From an uncultured Blautia sp. (GTDB lineage: Bacteria; Bacillota; Clostridia; Lachnospirales; Lachnospiraceae): a stretch of 45,796 bases of DNA. This document shows, one piece after another, positions 1 to 7,636 of this stretch. A model generated the notes under the pieces. The model had not been told where the DNA came from, searched no databases, and saw only the letters and a list, made by a program, of their open reading frames with translations. Positions within the stretch are counted from its first letter, which is position 1. Every line of letters begins with the position of its first letter. The DNA lies in assembly GCA_946545475.1 (NCBI GenBank), contig CAMNNO010000002.1, positions 1-45,796 on the forward strand, written 5' to 3'. Made by a program: the position numbers and the translations under genes.

Positions 1-170
1 AGGTAAGCGTAAAATAGAAGCCTTAAAGGGAGCATGGCGCACCCAAAACCTACCGCCAGGTAAGCGTAAAATAGAAGCCTTAAAGGGAGCATGGCGCACC
101 CAAAACCTACCGGCAGGTAAGCATAACCCAGAATGCTCTACAGGGGGCGATGGGGTCTCCCCAAAAAACG
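1..170. repeat. 57-bp tandem repeat, two near-identical copies plus a decayed third
   Basis: Positions 1-57 and 58-114 are the same 57-nt sequence except for one base near the end (CCGCC versus CCGGC). A third copy starts at 115 with AGGTAAGC but diverges after about 9 nt, keeping only scattered matches to about 170. Each unit begins AGGTAAGC and ends CCTACCG(C/G)C, so a short imperfect inverted repeat forms at each junction. No convincing coding frame crosses it. The array may extend to the left of the window. Confidence 0.85.
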
Positions 171-201
171 TGAGTTTACCCTGGAGTCCCCATTTTCCTT
201 G

Positions 202-230
202 TTGATTTTAAAGGCATTTGCATATATACT
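202..230 (+). promoter_or_regulatory. sigma-A promoter of the GH43 gene
   Basis: A -35 box TTGATT (202-207) and a -10 box TATACT (225-230) are separated by exactly 17 bp. The expected transcript start, near 237, gives a leader of about 50 nt before the GTG start at 290. Confidence 0.6.
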
Positions 231-289
231 TACAGGGAATAGGCACAAAGAGGTAAAGTCAAGAGATAGTGAAAAGGAGGCTGACGAAT

Positions 290-1756
290 GTGAAGAACCA
301 GGCTTTTAATCCTTATCTGCCTTCCTGGGAGTATGTGCCGGATGGGGAACCGCATGTTTTCGGAGACAGGGTATATGTCTATGGCAGCCATGATGCCTTC
401 GGCGCCCCCATTTTTTGTGTGAACAACTATGTGTGCTGGTCAGCTCCTGTGGATGACCTGTCTGACTGGCGATTTGAGGGGACCATTTATAGGAAGAGGC
501 AGGACCCCGGCAACCCCTTCGGCATCCGCTCCCTCTATGCGCCGGATGTCACCAGGGGGCCTGACGGGCGGTATTATCTTTACTATGCCTTCGACTTTAT
601 GGGGGAGATCGGCGTGGCGGTCTGCGATACGCCGGCGGGTTCCTATCAGTTTTACGGCAAGGTCCGCCATGCTTCCGGAAAAGTCTGGGGCAAGAAGAGC
701 GGCGAACAGTTTCCCTTCGACCCTGCGGTCCTGACGGATGAAGACGGCCGCGTGTGGCTCTATTCCGGTTTTGCCACAAAGGTGCCTTTTATCGCCTCGC
801 GCTGGCACAACCTTCGAAATGACGGCGGAGTGGTCATGGAGCTTCTGCCGGATATGATCACCATCAAAACCGAACCCAGGGTTTTATTCCCCATCAAGGG
901 AAAGCCGGGGGCCTTTCCGGGCCATGCTTTCTTTGAAGCCTCCTCTATCCGCAGAGTGGATGACAGGTACTGCTTTGTCTATTCCAGCGAGCACAACCAT
1001 GACCTGTGCTATGCCATGAGCAGCCGGCCCGACGGCGGATTTGAATACGGCGGCGTCCTTGTCGACCTGGGCGACCTGTATCTGGATGGAAACACAGATG
1101 AAGCGCATGCCGCCAACTATCTTGGCAATACCCACGGCGGGCTTCTCTCCATCGGCGCGGACTGGTATATCTTCTATCACCGGCAGACCAACCGCTCCTC
1201 CTATGCCCGGCAGGCCTGCGCGGAAAAACTGAGGCGCCGGCCGGATGGCGGCTTTTATCAGGCAGAAGTGACCTCCTGCGGCCTGAATGGCGGCCCGCTT
1301 TCCGGCACCGGCACATATGAAGCGCGTATCGCCTGTAACCTGTGGAGCCGGGAAGGCACGGGGCGCTATGACTGCAAAAACCCGAGAAAAGCCTTTGCCG
1401 CCCATCCCTACTTTACCCAGTCGGGACGCGACCGGGAAGGAGACGGCGACCAGTATATTGCCAACATGAGGGACGGCGCGGTGGCCGGGTTTAAATATTT
1501 TCTTTTTGACGGGACCGAGCGTGAGATCGGGATCAGCGTCCGCGGAAATGCCAGAGGACATATGATCGTCTCTCATAATAAAAATCTTTTTTTTGATAAA
1601 GATCTCTCATCCGTCGCCGCAAAGCTCCCCCTTAACCTTAACGGACAGCTATCCTCCGTCCGGGGGCCTTTCCGGGCTATCGCCGGAAAGCAGGCCTTGT
1701 TCTTTGGCTATGAAGGCGAAGGAAGCATCGATTTTCTTTCCTTCACCATGGACTGA
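290..1756 (+). CDS. glycoside hydrolase family 43-type glycosidase (beta-xylosidase/arabinofuranosidase-like)
   Basis: Predicted glycosidase of the five-bladed beta-propeller GH43 type, probably removing xylose or arabinose from plant or related oligosaccharides. The GTG at 290 is chosen because AGGAGG (275-280) lies 9 nt upstream; an in-frame GTG at 269 has no ribosome site. The protein is 488 aa and has no signal peptide, so it is cytoplasmic and would act on imported oligosaccharides. The three expected acidic positions are visible: D18 in the N-terminal VPDGEPHVFGD motif (general base), D144 in FPFDPAVLTDEDG (pKa modulator) and E216 in FFEASSI (general acid). The catalytic domain spans roughly residues 5-320. 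The rest is a beta-rich C-terminal region I cannot assign, possibly CBM6-like. It is apparently monocistronic. The family call is solid; the substrate is inference. Confidence 0.88.
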   Translation: MKNQAFNPYLPSWEYVPDGEPHVFGDRVYVYGSHDAFGAPIFCVNNYVCWSAPVDDLSDWRFEGTIYRKRQDPGNPFGIRSLYAPDVTRGPDGRYYLYYAFDFMGEIGVAVCDTPAGSYQFYGKVRHASGKVWGKKSGEQFPFDPAVLTDEDGRVWLYSGFATKVPFIASRWHNLRNDGGVVMELLPDMITIKTEPRVLFPIKGKPGAFPGHAFFEASSIRRVDDRYCFVYSSEHNHDLCYAMSSRPDGGFEYGGVLVDLGDLYLDGNTDEAHAANYLGNTHGGLLSIGADWYIFYHRQTNRSSYARQACAEKLRRRPDGGFYQAEVTSCGLNGGPLSGTGTYEARIACNLWSREGTGRYDCKNPRKAFAAHPYFTQSGRDREGDGDQYIANMRDGAVAGFKYFLFDGTEREIGISVRGNARGHMIVSHNKNLFFDKDLSSVAAKLPLNLNGQLSSVRGPFRAIAGKQALFFGYEGEGSIDFLSFTMD

Positions 1757-1772
1757 GGGAGGATATCATACT

Positions 1773-1815
1773 AGAAGTACTTGAAAATTACCCCGGTAAT
1801 TTTCTTGGTACTTCT
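1773..1815 (+). other. inverted repeat between GH43 and phosphoesterase genes
   Basis: AGAAGTAC-TTG-AAAATTACC (1773-1792) pairs with GGTAATTTT-CTT-GGTACTTCT (1795-1815) with a small mismatch in the middle. It forms a long A/T-rich stem with a very short loop. No T-run follows, so it is a weak terminator candidate; it could instead be an operator or processing hairpin. Confidence 0.5.
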
Positions 1816-1886
1816 GCATATACCGCGGCGCAGAATTAAAAAGTGTTCTTTTATTGTGTTCGCGAGTATGGAGAGGAGGAACGGAT

Positions 1887-2594
1887 GTGAAGGTATTAGT
1901 CATTCCCGATATTCACTTAAAGCCCTGGATGTTTGAGAGGGCTTCATCTCTGCTTAAGGAAGGCATTGCCTCCCGCGCCGTCTGCCTTATGGACATTCCG
2001 GATGACTGGGGGCAGCAGATGAATATTGACCTGTATATCCGCACTTATGATGCCGCCATCGCGTTTGCCAGGGCGTATCCGGAAACGCTGTGGTGTTATG
2101 GCAACCACGATGTCTGCTATCTTTGGGGTCAAAGGGAAAGCGGCTACTCTGTCGCCGCGGCGCAGACAGTGTGCCGCAAGCTTGGCGCCCTGCAAAAAGA
2201 GCTGGAGGATGGGCAGCGGCTTGCCTTTGTGCATAGGATCGACAATGTCCTGTTTTGCCACGGAGGAATAGCAAACGAGTTTGTGTATGAGCATATCCCT
2301 GTTAAAGATTATGACGATACGGACAAAGTCGTAAAAACGATCAACAGCTTTGGCTGCCGCGAAATGTGGAAAGACATTTCTCCGGTCTGGTACCGGCCGC
2401 AGTATTCCGAAGTAAAAATGTACAAGGATGAGGAAATGCTGCAGGTGGTGGGGCATACGCCGGTAGAAGACGTAAAAAGAAAAAGAAATGTGCTTTCCTG
2501 CGATGTCTTCTCCGCTTATCGGGACGGTACGCCGATCGGAACGCGCACGTTCCCGGTTTTGGATACCGAGACGTGGGATCATCAGTGTGTTTGA
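1887..2594 (+). CDS. calcineurin-like metallophosphoesterase (PPP-type)
   Basis: Predicted two-metal phosphoesterase of about 235 aa; the natural substrate is unknown and could be a phosphoprotein, nucleotide or other phosphoester. The GTG at 1887 is preferred over the in-frame ATG at 1854 because AGGAGG (1874-1879) sits 7 nt before it and the protein then begins with the family's first strand. The metal-binding motifs appear in the usual order: PDIH (D8, H10), DIPDDW (around 37-42), GNHD (72-75), CHGG (H125) and VGHTP (H190). The second motif reads DIPDDW rather than the usual GDxxDRG, which makes it a divergent member. There is no signal peptide. A TetR-type regulator starts 48 nt downstream, so read-through is possible. 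Confidence 0.82.
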   Translation: MKVLVIPDIHLKPWMFERASSLLKEGIASRAVCLMDIPDDWGQQMNIDLYIRTYDAAIAFARAYPETLWCYGNHDVCYLWGQRESGYSVAAAQTVCRKLGALQKELEDGQRLAFVHRIDNVLFCHGGIANEFVYEHIPVKDYDDTDKVVKTINSFGCREMWKDISPVWYRPQYSEVKMYKDEEMLQVVGHTPVEDVKRKRNVLSCDVFSAYRDGTPIGTRTFPVLDTETWDHQCV

Positions 2595-2642
2595 AGCTTT
2601 TGACTCATTCCGTTTTTTGAAAGGATATATGGCAGGTTCCCT

Positions 2643-3209
2643 ATGTCAGCGTTTACCAAACAAGCCATCAAGGACACGTTTATGCGCCTCCTCGAGGAGC
2701 GCCCTCTTCGCGAGATCACGGTAAAGATGATCGCGTCCGAGTGCGGCATCAACCGCAACACCTTTTACTACCACTATCAGGATCTGCCCGAACTTGTGGA
2801 GGAGATCCTCTTTGACGAGGCCGACCGGATAAAGCGGGAGCATCCCACCACCAGTTCTGTGCAGGAGGCCCTGGATACGGCTATCGCCTTTGCCTCCCAG
2901 CACCGGAAGGCCATTCTCCACATTTACGATTCGGTCAACCGCGATATCTTTGAACGCTATTTATGGAAGGTCTGCAACCAGGGCCTGGACGATTACATCC
3001 ATTCGGCTGCCGATTTCCGTGAGGTCTCTTCCTCTGACGCCGAACTTGTCGGGGCATTTTACAAGTATGCCTGCTTTGGCATGATCATGGCGTGGCTTGG
3101 CAGCCACATGGCTTCCGACATCCACGCCCAAGTCGACCGTTTCTACTTTCTTCACAGAGGAATGGCCGATGAAATGCTGCGCCGCGCCAGAGAAAATCCT
3201 GTTGTCTGA
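2643..3209 (+). CDS. TetR/AcrR-family transcriptional regulator
   Basis: A 188-aa protein with an N-terminal helix-turn-helix of TetR type: residues about 5-50, with ITVKMIASECGINRNTFYYHY covering the HTH and the signature following helix. The C-terminal ligand/dimer half (about 75-185) is helical and resembles the TetR_C_8 (DhaS-like) group often found in Firmicutes. TetR regulators usually sit beside the exporter they repress, so the MmpL-type operon starting at 3367 is the natural target. A strong terminator between them means the two are transcribed separately. The ribosome site is weak (AAGGA about 18 nt upstream). The family call is firm; the target is inference. Confidence 0.87.
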   Translation: MSAFTKQAIKDTFMRLLEERPLREITVKMIASECGINRNTFYYHYQDLPELVEEILFDEADRIKREHPTTSSVQEALDTAIAFASQHRKAILHIYDSVNRDIFERYLWKVCNQGLDDYIHSAADFREVSSSDAELVGAFYKYACFGMIMAWLGSHMASDIHAQVDRFYFLHRGMADEMLRRARENPVV

Positions 3210-3217
3210 CGCTCGCG

Positions 3218-3275
3218 ATAGTCAAAAATAGTCCCGCGCCTGATTTTTAGGCACGGGACTATTTTTGACTATTTT
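3218..3275 (+). terminator. strong terminator hairpin after the TetR gene
   Basis: A 24-nt arm (3218-3241) and its complement (3249-3272) match at all but one position (a G-T pair), with a 7-nt loop GATTTTT. TTTC follows, and A-tracts precede. It may act in both directions. It also places inverted sequence just upstream of the transporter promoter, where a TetR protein could bind. Confidence 0.8.
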
Positions 3276-3290
3276 CGAAATTCCCTTCTC

Positions 3291-3299
3291 TGTTATACT
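3291..3299 (+). promoter_or_regulatory. extended -10 promoter of the MmpL-type operon
   Basis: TGTTATACT is an extended -10 element (TGnTATACT). No good -35 is seen at 17 bp; TTGACT at 3265-3270 is 23 bp away. The start point would be near 3306, immediately before the CIRCE element. Confidence 0.55.
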
Positions 3300-3309
3300 G
3301 ATAGGCGTG

Positions 3310-3336
3310 TTAGCAGTCGCACAGCATGAGTGCTAA
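3310..3336 (+). promoter_or_regulatory. CIRCE-type HrcA operator
   Basis: TTAGCAGTC (3310-3318), nine spacer bases, then GAGTGCTAA (3328-3336). The known CIRCE consensus is TTAGCACTC-N9-GAGTGCTAA, so 17 of 18 arm bases match and the spacer length is exact. It lies directly downstream of the predicted -10, the usual place for HrcA repression of groESL and dnaK operons. Here the downstream genes are a transporter and a secreted protein, not chaperones. Confidence 0.85.
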
Positions 3337-3366
3337 TCGTCCGATAAGAACAAAAAGGGAGGGAAT

Positions 3367-5481
3367 ATGATGAAATTTTCAAAAGCGGTCGTCAAAGGCC
3401 GTATCCTCATCCTGGCTGCCGCCATCCTTCTGATGATCCCATCCGTCATGGGATACCTTGGCACCAGAGTTAATTATGACATGCTCACCTACCTGCCCTC
3501 CGACATGGAAACCGTCATCGGCCAGGAAGAGCTGATGAATGACTTCGGCAAAGGAGCCTTTTCCTTTGTCATCCTGGAAAACATGCCGGAAAAGGATGTC
3601 GCAGCGCTGAAAAAACAGATCGAGCAGGTTCCCCATGTGGAATCCGTCCTCTGGTATGATTCCTTCGCCGACCTGTCTGTCCCGATGGCCGCCTTGCCGG
3701 ACACGGTTATGAAGGCCTTCAACACGGACAACGCCACGATGATGGCGGTTTTTTTCGACACCGCGACCTCCGCAGCCCCCACCATGGAAGCCATCCGTCA
3801 GATCCGCTCTGTGGCCGGGAAGCAGGCTTTTGTGTCCGGCATGGGGGCCCTCGTCACCGACTTAAAAGACCTCTGTGAAAGAGAAGAGCCTATCTATGTG
3901 GGCATTGCCGTGGCTATGGCGCTCCTGGCGATGATGGTCTTTATGGACAGCTTTCTGGCTCCGGTCATCTTCCTTGTCTCCATCGGCATGATGATCGTCA
4001 TGAATCTGGGCTCCAACTATTTTCTCGGCGAGATATCCTACATCACCAAGGCCCTCTCAGCCGTACTGCAGCTGGCCGTCACCATGGACTACTCCATCTT
4101 CCTCTGGAACAGCTACAACGAAGAGCGCTCCCGCCTTGAGAGGGGCGGCGCCAGATCAAAGGACATCCCAGGGGAAGCCATGGCCTGCGCCATACGATCT
4201 ACGCTGGAGAGCGTCATCGGCAGCTCCATCACCACGATCGCAGGCTTCATCGCCCTGTGCTTCATGTCCTTCACGATGGGCCGGGACCTCGGTATCGTTA
4301 TGGCAAAGGGCGTGCTGCTTGGCGTTATAGGCTGTGTCACGGTCCTGCCATCGCTTATCCTTCTGTTCGACAGTCCCCTGCAGCGCTCCCGGCACAGGCC
4401 TCTGCTGCCGGATATGGAGCGTTTCTCCAAAGGCATTATGAAGATCTTTCCCGTCTTTATCTGCCTTTTTGTCCTGCTCCTTCCTCCGTCCTTTGCCGGA
4501 TACCAGAAGACAAACCGCGAAGTCTACTATGATATGGGCCAATGCCTGCCGAAGGACATAGAATATGTTATTGCCAATACAAAACTCCGCGAGGATTTCG
4601 ACATCGCCTCGACCCACATGGTCCTGGTCAACAGCAGCATCCCGGCAAAGGATATCCGCCAGATGGCTGCCGAAATGGAAGCCGTGCCCGGCGTCCGCCA
4701 GGTCCTTGGCCTTTCCTCCCTCATCGGCTCCATGGTGCCGGAAGAGATATTGCCGGAGAGCCTGACGGGCATGCTCCGCAGCGGAAAATGGGAGCTGATG
4801 CTGGTCAGCTCGGAATACAAGGTAGCCAGCGATGCCGTCAACGAACAGGTTTCCGCCCTCAACGACATCCTGAAAAGCTATGACGCCGGCGGCATGCTCA
4901 TCGGTGAAGCCCCCTGCATGAAGGATATGATCGAGACGACCGGCCACGATTTCCAGGTCGTCAACATCGTTTCCATCCTGGCGATCTTTTTCATCATCGC
5001 TTTTGTGGAAAAGAGCGTAAGCCTTCCCTTTATCCTGATCGCCGTCATTGAGCTGGCTATCTTCATCAACCTCGGACTGCCTCATTACCTTGGACAGAGC
5101 CTGCCCTTTATCGCGCCTATCTGCATCAGCACCATCCAGCTCGGCGCGACGGTCGACTATGCCATCCTCATGACGACGCGCTACAAGGCTGAACGGCTGG
5201 GCGGCAGCCCGGCAAAAGAGGCCGTCACCACGGCCCTCCGCTTTTCCATCCCCTCCATCATTGTGTCGGGGATGGGGCTTTTTGCCGCCACGTTTGGCGT
5301 TGCCGTCTATTCCAACATTGACATCATCAGCTCCATGTGCATGCTGATGGCCCGAGGAGCCGTCGTAAGCGCCATCCTCGTCATCTTTATCCTGCCCTCG
5401 CTCCTTCGCCTGTGCGATGGCCTTATCTGCCACACCACGCTGGGGATGCGGTCCTGTCATCAAGGAGGTAATCAGAAATGA
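3367..5481 (+). CDS. MmpL/RND-family membrane transporter
   Basis: A 704-aa polytopic membrane protein with the duplicated MMPL layout: TM1 (about 11-31), an extracytoplasmic domain (about 32-175), TM2-6 (about 176-345), TM7 near 357-377, a second outer domain (about 380-535) and TM8-12. It was recognised by two Asp-Tyr pairs in equivalent helices, D241-Y242 (VTMDYSIF) and D597-Y598 (ATVDYAIL), matching the proton-relay pairs of MmpL-type proteins. Such proteins export lipids, peptides or hydrophobic compounds using the proton gradient; the cargo here is unknown. The start is 3367 or the next codon, ATG 3370; GGGAGGG (3357-3363) is better spaced for 3370. Its TGA overlaps the next ATG by 4 nt, so translation is coupled. 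Regulation is probably by HrcA at CIRCE and perhaps by the upstream TetR protein. Confidence 0.9.
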   Translation: MMKFSKAVVKGRILILAAAILLMIPSVMGYLGTRVNYDMLTYLPSDMETVIGQEELMNDFGKGAFSFVILENMPEKDVAALKKQIEQVPHVESVLWYDSFADLSVPMAALPDTVMKAFNTDNATMMAVFFDTATSAAPTMEAIRQIRSVAGKQAFVSGMGALVTDLKDLCEREEPIYVGIAVAMALLAMMVFMDSFLAPVIFLVSIGMMIVMNLGSNYFLGEISYITKALSAVLQLAVTMDYSIFLWNSYNEERSRLERGGARSKDIPGEAMACAIRSTLESVIGSSITTIAGFIALCFMSFTMGRDLGIVMAKGVLLGVIGCVTVLPSLILLFDSPLQRSRHRPLLPDMERFSKGIMKIFPVFICLFVLLLPPSFAGYQKTNREVYYDMGQCLPKDIEYVIANTKLREDFDIASTHMVLVNSSIPAKDIRQMAAEMEAVPGVRQVLGLSSLIGSMVPEEILPESLTGMLRSGKWELMLVSSEYKVASDAVNEQVSALNDILKSYDAGGMLIGEAPCMKDMIETTGHDFQVVNIVSILAIFFIIAFVEKSVSLPFILIAVIELAIFINLGLPHYLGQSLPFIAPICISTIQLGATVDYAILMTTRYKAERLGGSPAKEAVTTALRFSIPSIIVSGMGLFAATFGVAVYSNIDIISSMCMLMARGAVVSAILVIFILPSLLRLCDGLICHTTLGMRSCHQGGNQK

Positions 5482-7169
5482 AAAAAACATATCCCATGAG
5501 GCTGCTTTCTGCCCTGTGCCTGGCCGTGTGCCTGCCGCTGTCCGCCTTTTGTGCCGTCCAGGAAAATGAAAATGCGCCGGGCGGCCTGTATAAAGACGAA
5601 TCCGTTTATGTCATCGCCAATGCGTCGGGAGATGTCTCCCGAATAATCGTCAGCGACTGGCTCAAAAATCCCGATTCCCTGGATGAGATCACCGACCGCT
5701 CCTTCCTGGCGGATATCCAGAATGTGAAGGGCGACGAAGCGTTCACCGAGGGTGAGGATCATGCCATCACCTGGGAGGCTTCCGGACAGGATATCTATTA
5801 CCAGGGAGAAGCCTCCCAGGAACTTCCCGTCAGCATCCGCGTCACCTGCTTCCTGGACGGCCAGGAGCTTCCCTGCGATGATATGATGGGAAAAAGCGGG
5901 CATGTCACCATTCGTTTTGAGTATGAAAACAACTGCCGCGGCACGGCATCGGTAAACGGCCGCGAGGAAGAGCTGTGCGTGCCGTTTGCTGTGCTGACCG
6001 GCCTGCTTTTTGACGATGACACGTTCGAAAACATCCGTGTCGAGCACGGCCGCCTTCTGAATGACGGCTCGCGCACGGCCGTGGCCGGGATCGCCCTTCC
6101 CGGGTTCGAGGAGAGCCTTGGCCTTGACGCGGACGTTCTCAGGCTGCCGGACTATATGGAGATTTCTGCGGATACGGAAAGCTTCAAAATGCCCGTAGCC
6201 TACAGCCTGGCTGTGCCTGTTCCTGAGCGCGGTCTTTTTGGCCCTGTCCTTTCTTCCGATGATCTTGATGCGCTCGGAGAGGAGCTTTCCGGTTTCCTGG
6301 ACGGGGAAAGCCTTGCTCTGCCTTCTTCTTTTGGCGAGGCCATCTCTTCCCTGTGGGAGGGTATCGACACCCTATCTGACGGCGCGGGCCGGCTTTCGGA
6401 CGGGGCGGCCAAACTAAAGAGCGGCACGGAGGGCGTGGATACGCTGGCCGGCCAGGTTCAGGAATCAAGCGGCGCCATGGCTTCAAGCCTCTCGGCCCTC
6501 TCATCAGGAAGCAGCCGCCTGCTGCCCGAAGCGCAGAAAGGTTTCGAGGCCATGCTTTCGGATACCAGGGAAAAGCTTCTTGCGGCCGGGATCGAAGTTG
6601 AAGCGCTGACGCCGGATAATTATCAGGAAGTCATGGAAGGCCTGCTCACCTCCCTTGGCATCGAGGAAATGCCGCAGCCCAAGTCCTCCGAGCAGGATAG
6701 CGGGGGCATTACGGTTTCCTTCGGAGGCGGAGCCTCCTCACCGGTATCCGTATCTTTCGGAAACGGTACGGAAAACGACACGGACGAAAGCCCAGAGGAA
6801 GACCCGGATGCGTCCCTTGCCCGGCAGCTTTACCAGTCCCTGATCGACTATCAGGCCTTCTGCACAAGCCTTGAAGACTATACAAAGACCGTTGCGCAGC
6901 TTTCCCGCGACGCCTCCAACCTGAAAGGCAGCAGCTCCATGTTAAAGATCGCCTCCTCCGCCCTCGCCTCGGGAGCCGGCGAGATGTCTGACGGCGTTAA
7001 CACGCTGCAGTCCTTTATCACAAGCCTGACCGGGACACTGACAAAAGACGTGCGCCCGGTCACGGAACGCCTCCTGGCTATGACGGAACTCTCGAAAGAC
7101 TATTATAACTTCTCCGGCATCGCCGACGGGATGGATGGACAGGTCAAATTCATCTATCGCATAGAGTAA
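5478..7169 (+). CDS. exported xxxLxxG heptad-repeat protein (YhgE/Pip-like), partner of the MmpL-type transporter
   Basis: A 563-aa protein with a clear signal peptide (KKTYPMRLL..., cleavage near AFCA, about residue 25). The N-terminal half (about 40-290) is a beta-rich exported domain I do not recognise. From about 293 come xxxLxxG heptads (LSDGAGRLSDGAAKLKSG), then a helical segment, an acidic/serine linker (about 395-445), and a second helical part with LASGAGEMSDGVNTL near 495. These heptads are known from YhgE/Pip-type proteins, which are often encoded beside MMPL transporters. AAGGAGG (5464-5470) lies 7 nt upstream, and the ATG overlaps the transporter stop. No C-terminal membrane helix is seen, so it may be secreted or held by the transporter. 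Function unknown; an accessory subunit is the best inference. Confidence 0.75.
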   Translation: MKKTYPMRLLSALCLAVCLPLSAFCAVQENENAPGGLYKDESVYVIANASGDVSRIIVSDWLKNPDSLDEITDRSFLADIQNVKGDEAFTEGEDHAITWEASGQDIYYQGEASQELPVSIRVTCFLDGQELPCDDMMGKSGHVTIRFEYENNCRGTASVNGREEELCVPFAVLTGLLFDDDTFENIRVEHGRLLNDGSRTAVAGIALPGFEESLGLDADVLRLPDYMEISADTESFKMPVAYSLAVPVPERGLFGPVLSSDDLDALGEELSGFLDGESLALPSSFGEAISSLWEGIDTLSDGAGRLSDGAAKLKSGTEGVDTLAGQVQESSGAMASSLSALSSGSSRLLPEAQKGFEAMLSDTREKLLAAGIEVEALTPDNYQEVMEGLLTSLGIEEMPQPKSSEQDSGGITVSFGGGASSPVSVSFGNGTENDTDESPEEDPDASLARQLYQSLIDYQAFCTSLEDYTKTVAQLSRDASNLKGSSSMLKIASSALASGAGEMSDGVNTLQSFITSLTGTLTKDVRPVTERLLAMTELSKDYYNFSGIADGMDGQVKFIYRIE

Positions 7170-7175
7170 GGGCGG

Positions 7176-7237
7176 GAAGAAAAGGGGGCAGTTCTTTTTT
7201 CTAAAAGACAAGAAAAAAGAACTGCCCCCTTTTCTTC
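7176..7237 (+). terminator. perfect 27-bp terminator hairpin after the transporter operon
   Basis: Left arm 7176-7202 and right arm 7211-7237 are perfectly complementary over 27 bp, with an 8-nt loop AAAAGACA. The stem carries internal T-runs (CTTTTTT) on the left and CCCCCTTTTCTTC on the right. It isolates the transporter operon from the giant gene downstream. Confidence 0.85.
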
Positions 7238-7262
7238 ATGCCCCCATTTTCCCTGATTTTAG

Positions 7263-7291
7263 TTGTCATTCTTTCTTCTGTATGCTACAAT
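7263..7291 (+). promoter_or_regulatory. sigma-A promoter of the giant adhesin gene
   Basis: The -35 box TTGTCA (7263-7268), a 17-bp spacer and the -10 box TACAAT (7286-7291), preceded by TGC, form an extended -10. The start near 7298 would give a leader of about 370 nt before the ATG at 7669. Confidence 0.65.
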
Positions 7292-7382
7292 TGAAGGGGA
7301 GAAAAAGTTTACAGCATGGGGAATGGGATTATTCTTCTTTTCCCGTATAAAGATATAGAGAAAGGAGGGATGAGCCAAAAAA

Positions 7383-7451
7383 ATGTTCGGCAGATACTTT
7401 CATGATAGTAATGAGGGCGGGTTATCTTGCGGTCGGTCAGTGGCCGCATAG
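7383..7451 (+). CDS. possible 22-aa upstream ORF in the giant-gene leader
   Basis: An ATG at 7383 opens a 22-codon frame (MFGRYFHDSNEGG...) ending TAG at 7449-7451. AAGGAGGG lies 13 nt upstream, somewhat too far. A competing ATG at 7370 directly abuts that site and gives only 11 codons. No homology is known to me. It may be a leader peptide or chance. Confidence 0.2.
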   Translation: MFGRYFHDSNEGGLSCGRSVAA

Positions 7452-7551
7452 AAGGCCCTCAGCGACACAGGCAAGCGGGCAAACGGATTTCTGAGCTTGG
7501 ATAAAACGGGCAAAAGAACTCCGAAGTAACTATCCATTTCATTTATAGTAA

Positions 7552-7580
7552 ACGAATAAAACGCTTGCGTTTTGATTCGT
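7552..7580 (+). other. hairpin with dispersed motif in the giant-gene leader
   Basis: ACGAATAAAACGC (7552-7564) pairs with GCGTTTTGATTCGT (7567-7580) with a single bulged C. The left arm belongs to a 26-nt stretch (7543-7568) that recurs with two mismatches at 35071-35096. It also overlaps an imperfect match to the CcpA cre consensus (11 of 14). Confidence 0.6.
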
Positions 7581-7584
7581 CTAC

Positions 7585-7636
7585 CGCACCGAATTTTCGC
7601 CGCGCACGCGGCATCATTCCATTGAAAATTCGTGCG
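7585..7636 (+). other. nested hairpin just upstream of the giant-gene ribosome site
   Basis: The outer arms CGCACCGAATTTTC (7585-7598) and GAAAATTCGTGCG (7624-7636) pair with one bulge. Inside them GCCGCG (7599-7604) pairs with CGCGGC (7607-7612). The structure ends 22 nt before the AGGAGG at 7658-7663, so it could influence translation or mRNA stability. Confidence 0.55.

Noticed and set aside
1-170. CRISPR array
   Set aside because: The 57-bp units are directly adjacent with no variable spacers and are longer than usual CRISPR repeats.
4156-5490. 444-codon minus-strand frame opposite the MmpL-type gene
   Set aside because: Its composition is charged and His/Asp/Gly-rich, as expected from reverse reading of membrane-helix codons; it has no motif or start signal.
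5478-7169. Type VII secretion component
   Set aside because: YhgE-like heptads occur in some such loci, but no WXG100 protein, FtsK/SpoIIIE ATPase (EssC) or EsaA-type membrane span is visible here.
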